Assembly (NCBI GenBank): GCA_964017185.1
Contig: OZ024869.1
Span: 52,664,761 to 52,728,760 of the forward strand
Source of the DNA: Rugalucina vietnamica
Lineage: Eukaryota; Mollusca; Bivalvia; Lucinida; Lucinidae
Direction of reading: 5' to 3'
Length of the DNA stretch: 64,000 bases
Under the pieces are notes generated by a model, which was not told where the DNA came from, ran no database searches, and was given only the letters and a program-made list of their open reading frames with translations. This document shows, piece by piece, positions 33,505 through 43,884 of the stretch (its first letter is position 1; each line of letters starts with the position of its first letter). The translations under genes were made by a program, and so were the position numbers.

Positions 33505-33671
33505 CAAAGTACAGATTTTGGGTACATGTTATGACTGCCTCGGTGATGCGGTTCTAATGGGTACCCACAATCAATGTTTTGGAGCAAAAAAAATAAGAAT
33601 GTATAGCCTGTACCCAGTTTTACTATATAAAAGTGGGGGTAAGGGGGTATGCATTATACAGACATGTAATC
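33505..33671 (+). mobile_element. Family B foldback MITE, copy 5 (left end lost)
   Basis: Hairpin arms TTTTGGGTACATG and GGGTACCCACAATCAATGTT around GACTGCCTCGGTGATGCGG, then CCAGTTTTACTATATAAAAG and GGGGGTATGCATTATACAGA. The left arm T-rich part is not recognisable. Confidence 0.75.
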
Positions 33672-33688
33672 CTCCTCATGTAGACTAA

Positions 33689-34238
33689 TGCACCAGTCAT
33701 TTGAATCCCTGGCCCTAGGGGCCGGGGATAGCAGGGACACATAGCCGGGCTTAAGTGCCAGGATTTAACCTCCAGGCGAGTCCAGCAGTGCTGGGGATGT
33801 GCTGGGGTTTTTATTTCTCGCCAATATAGCATTTTAGTGTCCAACCACACTTTTAAACATGAATATTTTCACATTAATTTGAATTATGTATTTAGCTGTA
33901 TTTTCACATTTAATAATAATTATACTTTGATGTCATGTGGACAAGCCACAGTTGTTGTATTCTAGTATGCAAAATTTCAAGAACATGAATTAAATTTTCA
34001 CATTTGATATATACTTTAATTTCATGTGGACAAGCCACAGTTGTTGTATTCTAGTATGCAAAATTTCAAGAGCATGAATTAAGTTCCCAAAGCCCCAAAG
34101 GCTCTCTGGTGTGTGTCTGTTGGAGGTGTTCAAATTCTAGTCTCTGAAACGATTACCAAAAATTTGGCCCCGCAGGGCGGGGCTTTTACTCGGGCTTTAA
34201 AATTGGAAAAGTTAAAAGCCCCGAAAATGACTGGTGCA
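33689..34238. mobile_element. Family H element, 550 bp, TAA target duplication
   Basis: Ends TGCACCAGTCATTTG and AAAATGACTGGTGCA. TAA is duplicated at 33,686-33,688 and 34,239-34,241, the three-base pattern of PIF/Harbinger elements. Its interior contains an 89-bp tandem duplication (33,901-34,080, landmark CATGTGGACAAGCCACAG) and G/C-rich palindromes such as GCCCCGCAGGGCGGGGC. Confidence 0.8.
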
Positions 34239-34914
34239 TAAAACCCTCAGCCAAGTTATTTTCACTCCTAGGAATCAGCTTTCTAATTAGGTGTTTTATT
34301 TCCATCATTTGTGTCAAAGAATCTTTTGCTAATCAGATAGAATTCAGCAAAGTAATACATGATTCTGGCAAACATTTCTCATGACAAACAAGTACAAGCG
34401 ACCCTTAGAAAAACCTGGGCCATACACAGATCCTTTTATGCACCCTCATTTGTAACCACATATTTTTAATAAAAACCAGTATGATTCTAAACTGTCATTA
34501 ACAGTTTTTTTACTCTGATGCACAGGGAGATGTTTTAACTCCACCACACTTCCACTTAAAGGTGATATCAAATACAAGAGAAACAATGGGCTTATTAATG
34601 TAAAGCAGGTTTATAAATATGAAGGATTAATGTAAAGCAGGTTTATAAATATGAAGGTATCTTGTGTACTGATGAAAGAGAATTGCTTAATCATGTACTG
34701 CTTCTTAATTATCTCATTATTTCTACTTGGCTACTGTTTGGAACCTTTCATCTTATTAATGTTGGGGTCATCAACCGGTCAGGGTGATAAAAACTGGTAC
34801 AGATAATACAGGCTAGCCTAGGTAAATACCTGTGAAAATGCTTTTGGAGTGTATGTATGAATGTGTGGATTTGGATGTAAAACATAAACATGTAACAACA
34901 GCAGAATATGAAAG
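34239..34914. repeat. Intergenic stretch with a 32-bp tandem duplication
   Basis: ATTAATGTAAAGCAGGTTTA, continuing to TATGAAGG, occurs twice in tandem at about 34,590-34,655. Nothing else is recognised. Confidence 0.7.
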
Positions 34915-35810
34915 TATTTAGAAGTTCACATCTTTGCGAAATTCGGCAATGCATCAGGGCATTTCATAAGGCATCTAAGTTAGCATTTGGTAGTGAATCC
35001 AGCTTAGCCTTTGCTAGTGTATCAGAGGAATTATTGATTAGTCCATCAGGGCATTTGTTAATGGGTCTGGGCATTTGGCAGTGCATAAGGGCATTTGGTG
35101 ATGCATCCAGCTTAGCATTTTGGTTTTGGTTGCACATCCGAGTCAAGCTAAGCATTTGGCAGTGCATCAGGATATTTTATGATGCATCAGCATTGTACAT
35201 GCATTTGGTAGTGCATTTGGGATTTGATAGTGCATCAGGACATTTGGTGATGCATCAGCTTAGCATTAATTTTGGTAGTGAATTAGGACTTCTCTTTGAT
35301 TTGTTTTGTGATGCATCCACCTTTGCATTTGTTAATGTGTCTGGGCATTTGGCAGTGCATAAGAGCATTTGACGATGCATCCAGCTTTGCATTTGTTAAT
35401 GCATCAATGCAATTGGTTGTACATCAAGCTAAGCATGTGGCAGATAAGGGGATTTGGTGATACATCCAGCTTAGCATTTTGTGATGTGCAATTGGTTGCA
35501 CATCAAGCTAAGCATTTGGAAGTGCATAAGAGCATTTGGTGATGCATACAGCTTAGCATTTAACGGTGCATCAATGCAGTTGGTTGCACATCAAGCTAAG
35601 TATTTGGAGGTGCATAAGAGCATTTGGTGATGCATACAGCTTAGCATTTTGTGGTGCATCAATGCAACATGTTGCACATCAAGCTAAGCATTTGGCAGTG
35701 CATCGTGATATTTATTTGGTAGTGCATTGGGGATTTGATAGTGCATGAGGAGATTTGGTGATGCATCAGCTTAGCATTTGGTAGTGCATTGGGACATTTA
35801 GTATTCATTT
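34915..35810. repeat. Degenerate minisatellite rich in GCATTTGGTAGTGCATCAG
   Basis: Short units built from GCATTTGG, TGATGCATCAGCTTA and AGTGCATCAG recur irregularly, with a longer higher-order unit of about 110 bp (landmark GGTTGCACATCAAGCTAAGC at about 35,493 and 35,582, variants elsewhere). Frames read through it are repeat translations without support as genes. Confidence 0.88.
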
Positions 35811-36249
35811 ATGTTTGTATGTATGACTCAGTGCAAAGTATATTTTATGAAATGTGATGGAAGCAGTTGACAGCACATATTTCTAAAACAATTTTGAGAT
35901 CCTGAAAACAGTGACAGAAGAGGACATAGCTGTTTCGTTATAACCAGATAACTGGTGTCTCTGGATAACCATTGTGCTCATTATGTATTGTGTACATTAC
36001 GAAAACAATCCCATATAAATCGTTTATAGATCTAAGGAAACCGTTATAAACAAACAATATTGACTCAACCACGTTTAAGGTCTACAGGTATGACGTATTT
36101 GATATTATTGCTTGCTTCAATATGCAAGTTTTAGAGGTCACCTCTACAGATTGCATTTATTTACCTTTTTTACCTTTTCGTGTGAAAAATGGTATAGCCT
36201 TATTCGTGTGAAAAATGGTATAGCCTTATTACCATGCATCTTTGAATTA
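35811..36249. repeat. Intergenic stretch with a 27-bp tandem duplication
   Basis: TTCGTGTGAAAAATGGTATA then GCCTTA occurs twice in tandem near 36,177-36,230. The rest is unremarkable. Confidence 0.7.
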
Positions 36250-36425
36250 TCAGTACAATATACAATGATTTTTTCAACTGTAAAAATTGAAAATTTCATC
36301 AGAAAAAAATTGATATTTTTAAAATTTTTGCTCAAAACATTGATAGTGTGTACAGAACTGCCTGACGAGTCAGTTTGTGTACCCACAATGTATGTATGTT
36401 TTGAACAGAAATATATGAAAAAAAT
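36250..36425 (+). mobile_element. Family B foldback MITE, copy 6 (degenerate)
   Basis: CAATATACAATGATTTTTTC, GAAAATTTCATCAGAAAAAA and TTTTTGCTCAAAACATTGAT lead to a decayed hairpin (CTGCCTGACGAGTCAG) and CACAATGTATGTATGTTTTG. The right end is missing. Confidence 0.7.
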
Positions 36426-36639
36426 CAAACATTTATCAATGAAATGTTCAAGTTTAACAGATGAACAAAATTTCTGTATATTGCATGTAGAAGTTTTCGT
36501 AATGGAAGTTGACTGCATTAACCTTAACATTGCACTCCATGTTTATGCCTCTTAGCACTATATAATACCATAGTTCAAAGATCTGGCATAAACTTGTACT
36601 ATTGATGACTTACTTACATGGTCATTTTATATGGTCAGT

Positions 36640-36875
36640 TTGTAGTCGAGAAAACCTTGTTACATGTGCGAAAACAAAGACGCAGATCAGCTGTGCAGTA
36701 ACTGCACAGCTGATCAGCGCCTTTGTTTTCACTTCACAGATAGAATGATCCCTCTTCCTCTTAAATCTAAAATTTCAAGCTTTGAGCCTTCTTCATTGAC
36801 TGTACAGGTCGGCTTGTGTCAGATCTGGTCAGTAACCATAGCATAATGCTAATATAGTAGTTATGACGTGGCTCA
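36640..36875 (+). mobile_element. Family A foldback MITE
   Basis: The palindrome is of the AGCTGTGC / GCACAGCT type and perfect. Terminal repeats are diverged (GTCGAGAAAACCTTG at left, ACGTGGCTCA at right). Confidence 0.82.
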
Positions 36876-38147
36876 AATATGGTCAGTTAGTAGTTGAATG
36901 ACCACTGCATGTGACTGACCAACAGCAATATTTTAATATCAAAGAATCTGAGAATATCTCTGGATTAATATTAGTGCTGGAGCGAGAAAATCTGTCATAG
37001 AAAGTTCAAGCTGGTTCTTATTTGCCTAGAAGTAGCAAACAGAATTTAGTGGATTTTAACTGCATTTTAAGCAACAAACAAAAAACTTCATGATCAGAGT
37101 GGGTGGACAAGTTGGCTGATCTTCCAGTTTGTTGTTAGCATAAGTGGTGTACTTTTCTTCATTCAGAAACTGGAGAATTAGTGCTGTCGCTCATATAGTG
37201 AAGCTCATTTCTTGTTAACATAAAAGAGGTGTTTTCCATGGACATATGAAACTGTGTTTCATTGAAAGTTTGTTTTTCTGCACTCTTGAATGTGGCCAGT
37301 GGAGGAAAAAAAGGTTTTTGTTTTTGGAGTTCCTGTCACCAGATCTCTTTAGCTGTGTCTTTGAATCTTGATTTCGTGTTGTATGAAATGTAATAGAAAA
37401 AGTTAATTGGTCATGTAAATACAAACCTTTGAAGACTTGTTGAATTCTGTGTCTCACGGCTGTTTTTCACCTGCCGTGGCTCGTGTGGTTATAATTTGGT
37501 CAGTTTTGCTATAGGTATAGTCAGTTCATTGACCAGTAAGGTTTTCAGACAGGTGGTGAAATGTACTAGATTTTCATACAAGATTTTGCCATTACTTGAG
37601 GAAATAAGTGTTGAAAATCATGAAAAAATTGAAAGCATAATGAAATAAATGCTTATACGAAAAAAATACAATTTGACGCAAAATTAACACAAAAGGAATA
37701 CTCTGAAAGTGTCAGTTTAAAAAAAGGAAAACAGGATATAACAGATTCTGAAAGTCTGTCTGGATAGAAAAGTTCAAAAAATAAAACCAACTTTGAAGTG
37801 GAGATAAATAAATATTTATTAAATATTAAAAAGTGTGAATTTTCAGGAAAAAATAAACATTTTGGATGTTTTTGTGCCTTCTTGGTTGTTTGTGCCTTAT
37901 ATTATTAAATTAGTTTTTTTTTTTTTTAAAAGGATTACTGATTGTTCATTTTAGAGGATTATTATACATAGTTCTGAGAAATTGACCTTACAAATGGTAA
38001 TAATACTTTGTTTTTTAGTGAAAAGAATGTCTTTCAGGAGGCAAGGGGTTTAAGGAATTGTCATTTAAATGTTCGAGAGCAGAAAAAAATGAATGGCAAT
38101 TACAGAAACATAATCATATAAGATGCCATGATATAGAGGATCTTTCA
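36876..38147. other. Intergenic stretch, nothing recognised
   Basis: AT-rich, no recurring repeat and no convincing exon. Confidence 0.4.
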
Positions 38148-38240
38148 CCAGTGGTCATTTCATATGAAATTTATTAAATGAACCTTTGGCGAGGTTAATA
38201 AATTTCATATGAAATCAACAATGAGTGGAAGATTCATTTT
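38148..38240. repeat. Palindrome with arms TTTCATATGAAATTTATTAA
   Basis: ATTTCATATGAAATTTATTA is answered by TAATAAATTTCATATGAAAT around ACCTTTGGCGAGGT. The arms are themselves self-complementary (TTTCATATGAAA). Probably the core of a foldback element whose limits I cannot fix. Confidence 0.7.
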
Positions 38241-38288
38241 ATCGTATGACTTTTAAAATAGGATTTTATCGCATTCAAATTGGACTTA

Positions 38289-38633
38289 CTGTATTCGTTC
38301 TAATTAGCGCACAGTGCGCTTAACTTTTCAAAATAACTCAAAGTTAAGGTAACAAAATATCGTTCTAATAAGCACACACTATTATCGTAAACAACGCGTA
38401 AACTGTTGATATTACAATGTCAAAATTAACAATGATGATGCCATTTAAGTGTTCCAATCGTTCCCAAATAGTGTTTGATCAGCTAAAATTAAGTTTTAAT
38501 GCCATATAAAAGTGTAAAATTGCTAAAACATATCAATATGCTCGTGGAGTAGTGTGCGCTTATGCACGTGATTTTCGGAAACGACCAGGGTGTGCGCTTA
38601 TTGGAGCATGTGCGCTAAATAGAACGAATACGG
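38289..38633. mobile_element. pogo/Tc1-like MITE, 345 bp, TA target duplication
   Basis: Ends CTGTATTCGTTCTAATTAGC and TAAATAGAACGAATACGG are inverted. TA at 38,287-38,288 and 38,634-38,635. GCGCACAGTGCGC near the left end forms a subterminal palindrome. No ORF. Confidence 0.82.
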
Positions 38634-38876
38634 TATTTTCAATTAAAATTTATATTCATGTTACAGATATCGTCATTGACATTAGTTAACCCATTCCTGT
38701 AAAAGTGTCATAACACTTTTTATTACTTGACATTATCCACTGGAAAACAGTGACGTCATGCGATAAAATTGATCTTAAATAAAAACATTCTTTTCCTTTT
38801 TTTGGAAAGAAAATGCATCAGACATATTGATCATGAGGAAAACTTAGGAGTCAAGTAATTCATGCGTCCTTACATT

Positions 38877-38954
38877 ACGAAAACACGCCCATGTAATATA
38901 TAGAGATTTTTTAAGTTGTAAAAAAGGAAAATTTTCAGTAGAATTTTTTTTTAT
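38877..38954 (+). mobile_element. Family B copy 7, left half
   Basis: GAAAACACGCCCATGTAATA through GAAAATTTTCAGTAGAATTT. It breaks off where an unrelated inverted-repeat element begins; the remainder resumes at 39,570. Confidence 0.85.
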
Positions 38955-39568
38955 ATGGGCCAAGATCTGATAAAAGGGGTCTTATGGTAGAAAATTCAAA
39001 ATTAAGATATTTGTGACATGTGAAAGATCAAGTTTCTCTGAACATGTCTTGAAAATTTGAAGAGATTATTTTAACAAATAGCAAAGATATGAGCATTGAA
39101 AGGTGTGTAGTTGGTGCAATCTAAACATGACGTCATGAGAATAGTTGATGACGTTTCGACGTTGATGACGTTAACGTCTTTATATCACTGTAGTGAAAAG
39201 AAGCTATGACTAAAATTCACGAAATTTTATGTGTTTCTTGAAGTTCAACGTCTGTACCACTGTATAGACTGTGCAATAGACAGAAATTCACACACCGTTT
39301 GATAAAACATGCATTACAAACGACGTAGTTGGATTTTAAAATGTGGGTAGTCCTTATGGCGCAGCGGTTGCCATGGCAACATACATGATATACACAACTT
39401 TGTTTCATAAGAAATATATGTGTCTTGGATTGTGTTACAATATCAAAGCAGTTAGACATAAATATCAGAACATGCCAAATATTTCAAATTTAGATGTTTT
39501 TCTATTTTTAATAGCATAAAATATACTTGAATGCCCGAAGACACCTTTTACCAGATCCGCGCTCAATT
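38955..39568. mobile_element. About 610-bp DNA element nested in family B copy 7
   Basis: The left end GGGCCAAGATCTGATAAAAG and the right end CTTTTACCAGATCCGCGCTC are imperfect inverted repeats, extended by GGTCTTATGG against GAAGACACC. TATAT borders both sides. The interior has several TGACGT motifs (39,125-39,175) but no transposase. Confidence 0.75.
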
Positions 39569-39569
39569 A

Positions 39570-39765
39570 TATATTTTTTTGCTCAAAACATAGATTGTGG
39601 GGGTACACGTTAGAACCGCATTGCCGAGGCGGTTCTAACCAGTACCCACAATCTATGTTTTGGAACAAAAAAAAAAAAAAAAATAGGTATACCCCTGTAT
39701 ACCCCAGTTTTACTATATAAAAGTGGGTATACATGGGTATACATTTCAAGGACATGTTTTCCTGA
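39570..39765 (+). mobile_element. Family B copy 7, right half
   Basis: Starts TTTTTGCTCAAAACATAGAT. The hairpin is almost perfect (GGTACACGTTAGAACCGCAT against GAGGCGGTTCTAACCAGTAC). Right end GGGTATACATTTCAAGGACA. Confidence 0.88.
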
Positions 39766-40175
39766 TTCAAAATTAACAGGAAAAACACAAAAATCATACC
39801 GATACAGGCACCAGTAGTTACGTCAAGTTTAGAAATTATTGTGTTTAGTTTTCGATTAGATGGGTTAAAATCCCATAGCTTATAAATGTACTAGCTTAAA
39901 TAAATTGGGGAGCTATTAGGACATCTTGGTACAGTTGCACCTACGGAATTAAAACGATAAAACGCAATTCCATTTTCTTTCTCTGTCAGCATGTGATTTG
40001 ATGTTGTTATTAGACAAAAAACTAATCTTTGCGCTGCATGTGTCTATGATTTGTTTTTCAAGTGATGTAACCTAAATATAATGTACTTTCATTCAATGGA
40101 AAGCATGTCTGATTCGCCTGACAATGGAAGGTATATTTTCTTGAAGACTATTTTTGTAACCATTCTTCCTCTGTA
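39766..40175. other. Intergenic stretch, nothing recognised
   Basis: No shared repeat or supported gene. Confidence 0.4.
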
Positions 40176-40467
40176 TGCACCAGAGTCATTTGTAACCACT
40201 AAGGGGAAGGGTGAGGGATAGCCGGGCTAAAGTGCAGGGCAATTACTTTTGAGTTTCCCCGCAGTGCAGGGGAAATGACAGGGTTTTGACATTGGGATCC
40301 TAACCCCAGGGAGATTTTCTATTGCTAAGGGTGGGGCAAAGAGCAAAGTTTTGACCTCCAGTTTGCCCCCTGGGCGTGGGGCTTATAGCAGGGCACTGAA
40401 ACTGAAAAGTCATAACCCCCGTCCTTCTCTGTAGCTGGGGGAGCAGTGGTTACAAATGACTGGTGAA
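40176..40467. mobile_element. Family H element, about 290 bp
   Basis: TGCACCAGAGTCATTTGTAA at the left and TTACAAATGACTGGTG at the right. The interior is rich in CCCC/GGGG blocks similar to the copy at 33,689. Confidence 0.7.
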
Positions 40468-40626
40468 TTAGATAATTCAAGAAAAGTAATTGACAGTCAG
40501 TCACCAATGATATGTGCACTAAGATCAGGTAATCTGCCTCTGGGAAGATTACTCAGGAACAGTAGGGCAAGGATAACTGACCACCCTGAAATTAGCTGTT
40601 TACCATGGACTTTAAAAACAAAAAAT

Positions 40627-40829
40627 TGAACTGTGTCATGAGAAAAGCAACAATGTGGTTTTCGAATAGGTCTGACACAAACCGAGCTGTACAAACACAG
40701 AAGATAACTAGAGGCTGGAAATTTTGGATTTAGAAAGTAAAAGAATTGTACTATCCGTGTAGCGAAGCTGTTCTGCGCCTTTGTTTTCAACATATGCAAA
40801 ATATATGTATTCTCATGGCGTGACTCGTT
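40627..40829 (-). mobile_element. Family A foldback MITE, one palindrome arm deleted
   Basis: GTGTCATGAGAAAAGCAACA at left, ATTCTCATGGCGTGACTC at right. Between, GTAGCGAAGCTGTTCTGCGC shows loss of the GATCAGC arm and loop. Confidence 0.78.
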
Positions 40830-40880
40830 TATTTTTGTTATCATGGATATTAAAACGGCATATTATTTTGTATTTTTCAG

Positions 40881-41046
40881 GCTCCAGAAAGCAGTAACCT
40901 TGCAGAAACTCATACAACAGTAGTCATAGTGGAGTCTATACACATACAATATGCTCATCACGTCACTTATCCAGCAATCTTCTAAATGCCGATGTACGGA
41001 CCAGCAATGCATGGCCAATACTATCTAGATCCAGCCATGGGAAAAG
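40881..41046 (+). CDS. Candidate exon with start codon (plus strand host gene, coding 40,986-41,046)
   Basis: A pyrimidine-rich acceptor (TATTTTTCAG at 40,871-40,880) precedes 105 nt of possible 5' UTR. An in-frame TAA directly abuts the ATG at 40,986. The coding part reads MPMYGPAMHGQYYLDPAMGK plus one G, then the donor AAAAG/GTTTGT. It is low in repeats, rich in Met, Pro, Tyr and Gly, and unlike any element here. I do not recognise the protein. The exon ends in phase 1 with a G, as does the candidate at 58,451, so the two could be alternative first coding exons. Family A copies lie 51 bp upstream and 42 bp downstream, so the exon is tightly framed by mobile DNA. No transcript evidence is available from sequence alone. 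Confidence 0.4.
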
Positions 41047-41088
41047 GTTTGTCTACAAGAAATTGTTATTGTATCTACATGATATTTT

Positions 41089-41300
41089 TGAGCCACAATG
41101 CCAGGAACTGGTCTTTGGGATTTCTGATCACGTCCACACAAAATGGCCTGTACAGTCTCAGTAGAAGGCTAGAAGCTTGAAATTTCAGAGATTTAAGAAG
41201 AAGGATTGTACTATCCATGAAGCCAAAACCAAGGTGCTGATCAGCTGCACAGCCACTTTGCGTCTTTGTTTTTGCATATATTTTCTCAAGTTGTGGCTCA
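41089..41300 (-). mobile_element. Family A foldback MITE just downstream of the candidate exon
   Basis: Ends TGAGCCACAATGCCAGGAAC and TTTTCTCAAGTTGTGGCTCA. The palindrome is shortened (GCTGATCAGCTGCACAGCC). Confidence 0.8.
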
Positions 41301-41429
41301 TAATTACTTAGGGGTTGCTAAACATTTAAGATCACCGTGGCCTATAGGTAGAGTTAGGATGAAGATAACGGTGGCCTGGTGGTAGAGTTGGGACAAAGGA
41401 AGATCTCTATGTTGAGTCCATGAGCAATC

Positions 41430-41530
41430 CACTTTTAATCCACTTTTAACTACGGAGCTGTTGACCTTGTTAATGCCCAGGAAGCAGTGGCAAAGTCAAT
41501 CCATGACGCCTTGGATATTTCAACAACAAC
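41430..41530 (+). mobile_element. SINE type III, 3' fragment
   Basis: GTTAATGCCCAGGAAGCAGT and CCATGACGCC resemble the 3' half of the type III SINEs at 41,795 and 46,888. Degenerate. Confidence 0.4.
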
Positions 41531-41794
41531 AATAATGCTGTTATCCTGTACTTTCAATTTTTTAAATGTCACAAAATCAATAGCAAAATCTTGTCACCCT
41601 GACATATGGTAGAAAATCTGTGATGAGGTAATAAGACTTGTGAATCCTTACAAGTCTGACACGCAATGCCATTAAGGAATGGAGCTAATTCCAGTGTGAG
41701 TACAGGCTTTTAGTGACACAGAATTTCATAAATAACCGACTTTGATTTGTCTCTTATTTTGATCAGACTTCATTTTTGCTGGAAGTGTTGAGCA

Positions 41795-42003
41795 TATAGA
41801 TTTTTTTGTTTGTTTTGGGGCTTAATGTCCCAGTCAACAATTTTTCAGTCATGTCGGGACGGAGCCAACGCTTCCTTGGTTTAACCAGCACTGTAGGGAG
41901 TTAATGTGTCTTGCTCAAGGACACAACACAATGGCGCCTGTGGGGATTGAACCCAGGACCTCTCGATTCAGAGTCTGACGCTCTACCACTACGCCACCGC
42001 GCT
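41795..42003 (-). mobile_element. SINE type III, tRNA-derived, nearly complete
   Basis: Read on the minus strand, the head starts GGAGCGCGGTGGCGTAGTGG with B box GGGTTCAATCCC. Then come TTGTGTCCTTGAGCAAGACA, GGAAGCGTTGGCTCCGTCCC and GACTGGGACATTAAGCCCC with a CAAAACAAACAAA tail. Confidence 0.85.
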
Positions 42004-42041
42004 CCAAATAGTCAGTAAAATTGGAGTGCTTGGAAAGGTGT

Positions 42042-42149
42042 CCCAGCAGGCTCATGACGTCAGAATGACGTCAGATCGACGTCGATGCGACGTCATGACG
42101 TCGCATCGACGTTGATATGACGTCATTTTGACGTCTTGTGCCTGCTGGG
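42042..42149. mobile_element. 108-bp palindromic MITE packed with TGACGTC motifs
   Basis: Ends CCCAGCAGGC and GCCTGCTGGG. The whole element is close to a perfect palindrome. It contains TGACGTCA at least once and ACGTC / GACGT about ten times. No coding capacity. Confidence 0.82.
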
Positions 42150-42164
42150 GTTATCAGTATGCTG

Positions 42165-42560
42165 TTTAGCTCACCTGAGCTGTCAAGCACAAAGATGATC
42201 TTATCCTTCAGGTATCCTCTGGTGTCCGTTGGCATCCCATGATCTAAAATTTAGCATGGCAATTTTAAGCTTTATATAAAGCCCTATAAAATTTATGTAG
42301 ATGATGAGCCTGGTTTGACCTTGACCTATTTTATTTACCGGCAGTATTTTGCGAGGATGTAGAGAGACCTGTATAGTTTAATTTATATAGATAAATTGTC
42401 TCTTCAATAGCAACTTCATATTAAAGGCAATGCTTTAAAGACGACCAAATGTTTTGAATTGGGAATATTTGGCAATAAAAAGGCAATGCTGTATGATAAA
42501 GTATATTTTGCAAAAATCTAAATATTTGAAATTTAGCCATTTGTGATTTGATATGAGAAG
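42165..42560. repeat. Diverged single copy of the family I repeat
   Basis: GCTCACCTGAGCTGTCAAGC with GATCTTATCC, GACCTTGACCTATTTTA and CGGCAG follow the order of the 2.4-5.3 kb array units. It is degraded. Confidence 0.55.
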
Positions 42561-43311
42561 TAATCTGCTTTGTGACAGACTTCTTCGGCTGCAATTTTCA
42601 TCTGCCGTTAGCTTTTACAAACATTGGTTCACCCGTATCAGGCACAATTAATCATTTGGCCTGATCAGTTTCTAAACTGTTTGGTACTGGCTTTTTCCGA
42701 AAGCTTTTTAAGATTTTATTTTGGAAAAAAAAAATATAGCATGCTAAATTAGTCCCCCATTAAGAAAGAACATTCAGAATGGCTTAAGCACTCATTGGCC
42801 TCTTTGCTATACAAGTAAGCAAAATGTCTTACTTATGTTCAGGTGGGCGGATCGTGCTGATCTGAGGTTTATTTGAGCTTTTCTCAAGTCACATTTCGTG
42901 GCTCAAATGGTTCGGAAAGCATTACTGGAAATATTAAAAGCTATTGATTTCCTGTTGCATTGCCCTTCTTAAGATTTTTCTTCGCTAAGACTTCATCACA
43001 CTCTTTTAATGAAAAAGTCTGTCTTAAAACATTTTTAAACATTTTGAGGCTTCATTAGTCTGCTGTTAGTTTTATAAAACGCAAGCCAAAGTTTGTAAAA
43101 TGTTGACATTATTTTTCTAGTCTATGTTTCAATAATGCAAATGCACAGGTTGATCTATATCTAAACTTTTAATTGTTGTAGTAATTTCTACAAGTTGGTA
43201 TGTAAACAAGGTTCTCGTGATATAGCGTTAATGGTCTAATCTTCAGTTGACACATAGTGGTAAATTCAGAAAACTAATCCTCTATATGTAGTCTTTACTG
43301 GGTCTCATTTC
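42561..43311. other. Intergenic stretch, nothing recognised
   Basis: No shared repeat or supported gene. Confidence 0.4.
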
Positions 43312-43548
43312 AAGTGCTGCCAAATGGGAAAACCAACAATCTGGATAGGCGAAAACAAAGCAGCAGATCAGCTTCGCAGTAACTGCAAAGCTGATCAGCG
43401 CCTTTGTTTCACTACACGGATTGTACAATTCCTCTACTTTCTAAATTCAAAGTTTCCAGCCTCTAACCATCTTCTGTGACTGTACAGGCCAGTTTGTGTC
43501 AGACCTGGTCAGAACAAAAATTGTTGGTTTTCTCATGCACAGGCTCGT
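43312..43548 (+). mobile_element. Family A foldback MITE
   Basis: Left terminal repeat diverged (AGTGCTGCCAAATGGGAAAA). Palindrome AGCTTCGCAGTAACTGCAAA with one mismatch. Right end TTTTCTCATGCACAGGCTC. Confidence 0.82.
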
Positions 43549-43884
43549 ATATTCTGAGGTCATGTTTCATGTTCATCATATATTCTCTATGGGGCAGACT
43601 TGCTTCATAAGCAACAGTTTCAGTGAAAAAAACCTGTGACTAGATCTGAAATAAGCGGTATTTTGTGACATACAAGATGTTTTCAAATTATATTTGTGTT
43701 GTCTCCCTTAGATCATACACATTGGAATCTTGGATCGTTTCAAGCTCATGAGCCTCTTTGATTATGTACAATTTGTTAGCATATGCCTGTGTGTCCAATG
43801 CCTCCAGAAACGGCAGATTGCGCAGACTACTCAGTCCGAGAGCAATAAATAGAGAAGCCTGGTCTGTGACTGTGCTACATATAT

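Noticed and set aside
34908-35372. 154-codon open frame across the GCATTTGG array
   Set aside because: It is a translation of degenerate tandem repeats; the opposite strand is also partly open, and no domain is recognisable.
36112-36555. Overlapping 147- and 128-codon frames on opposite strands
   Set aside because: Both cover a short tandem duplication and a degenerate family B copy; no splice or homology support.
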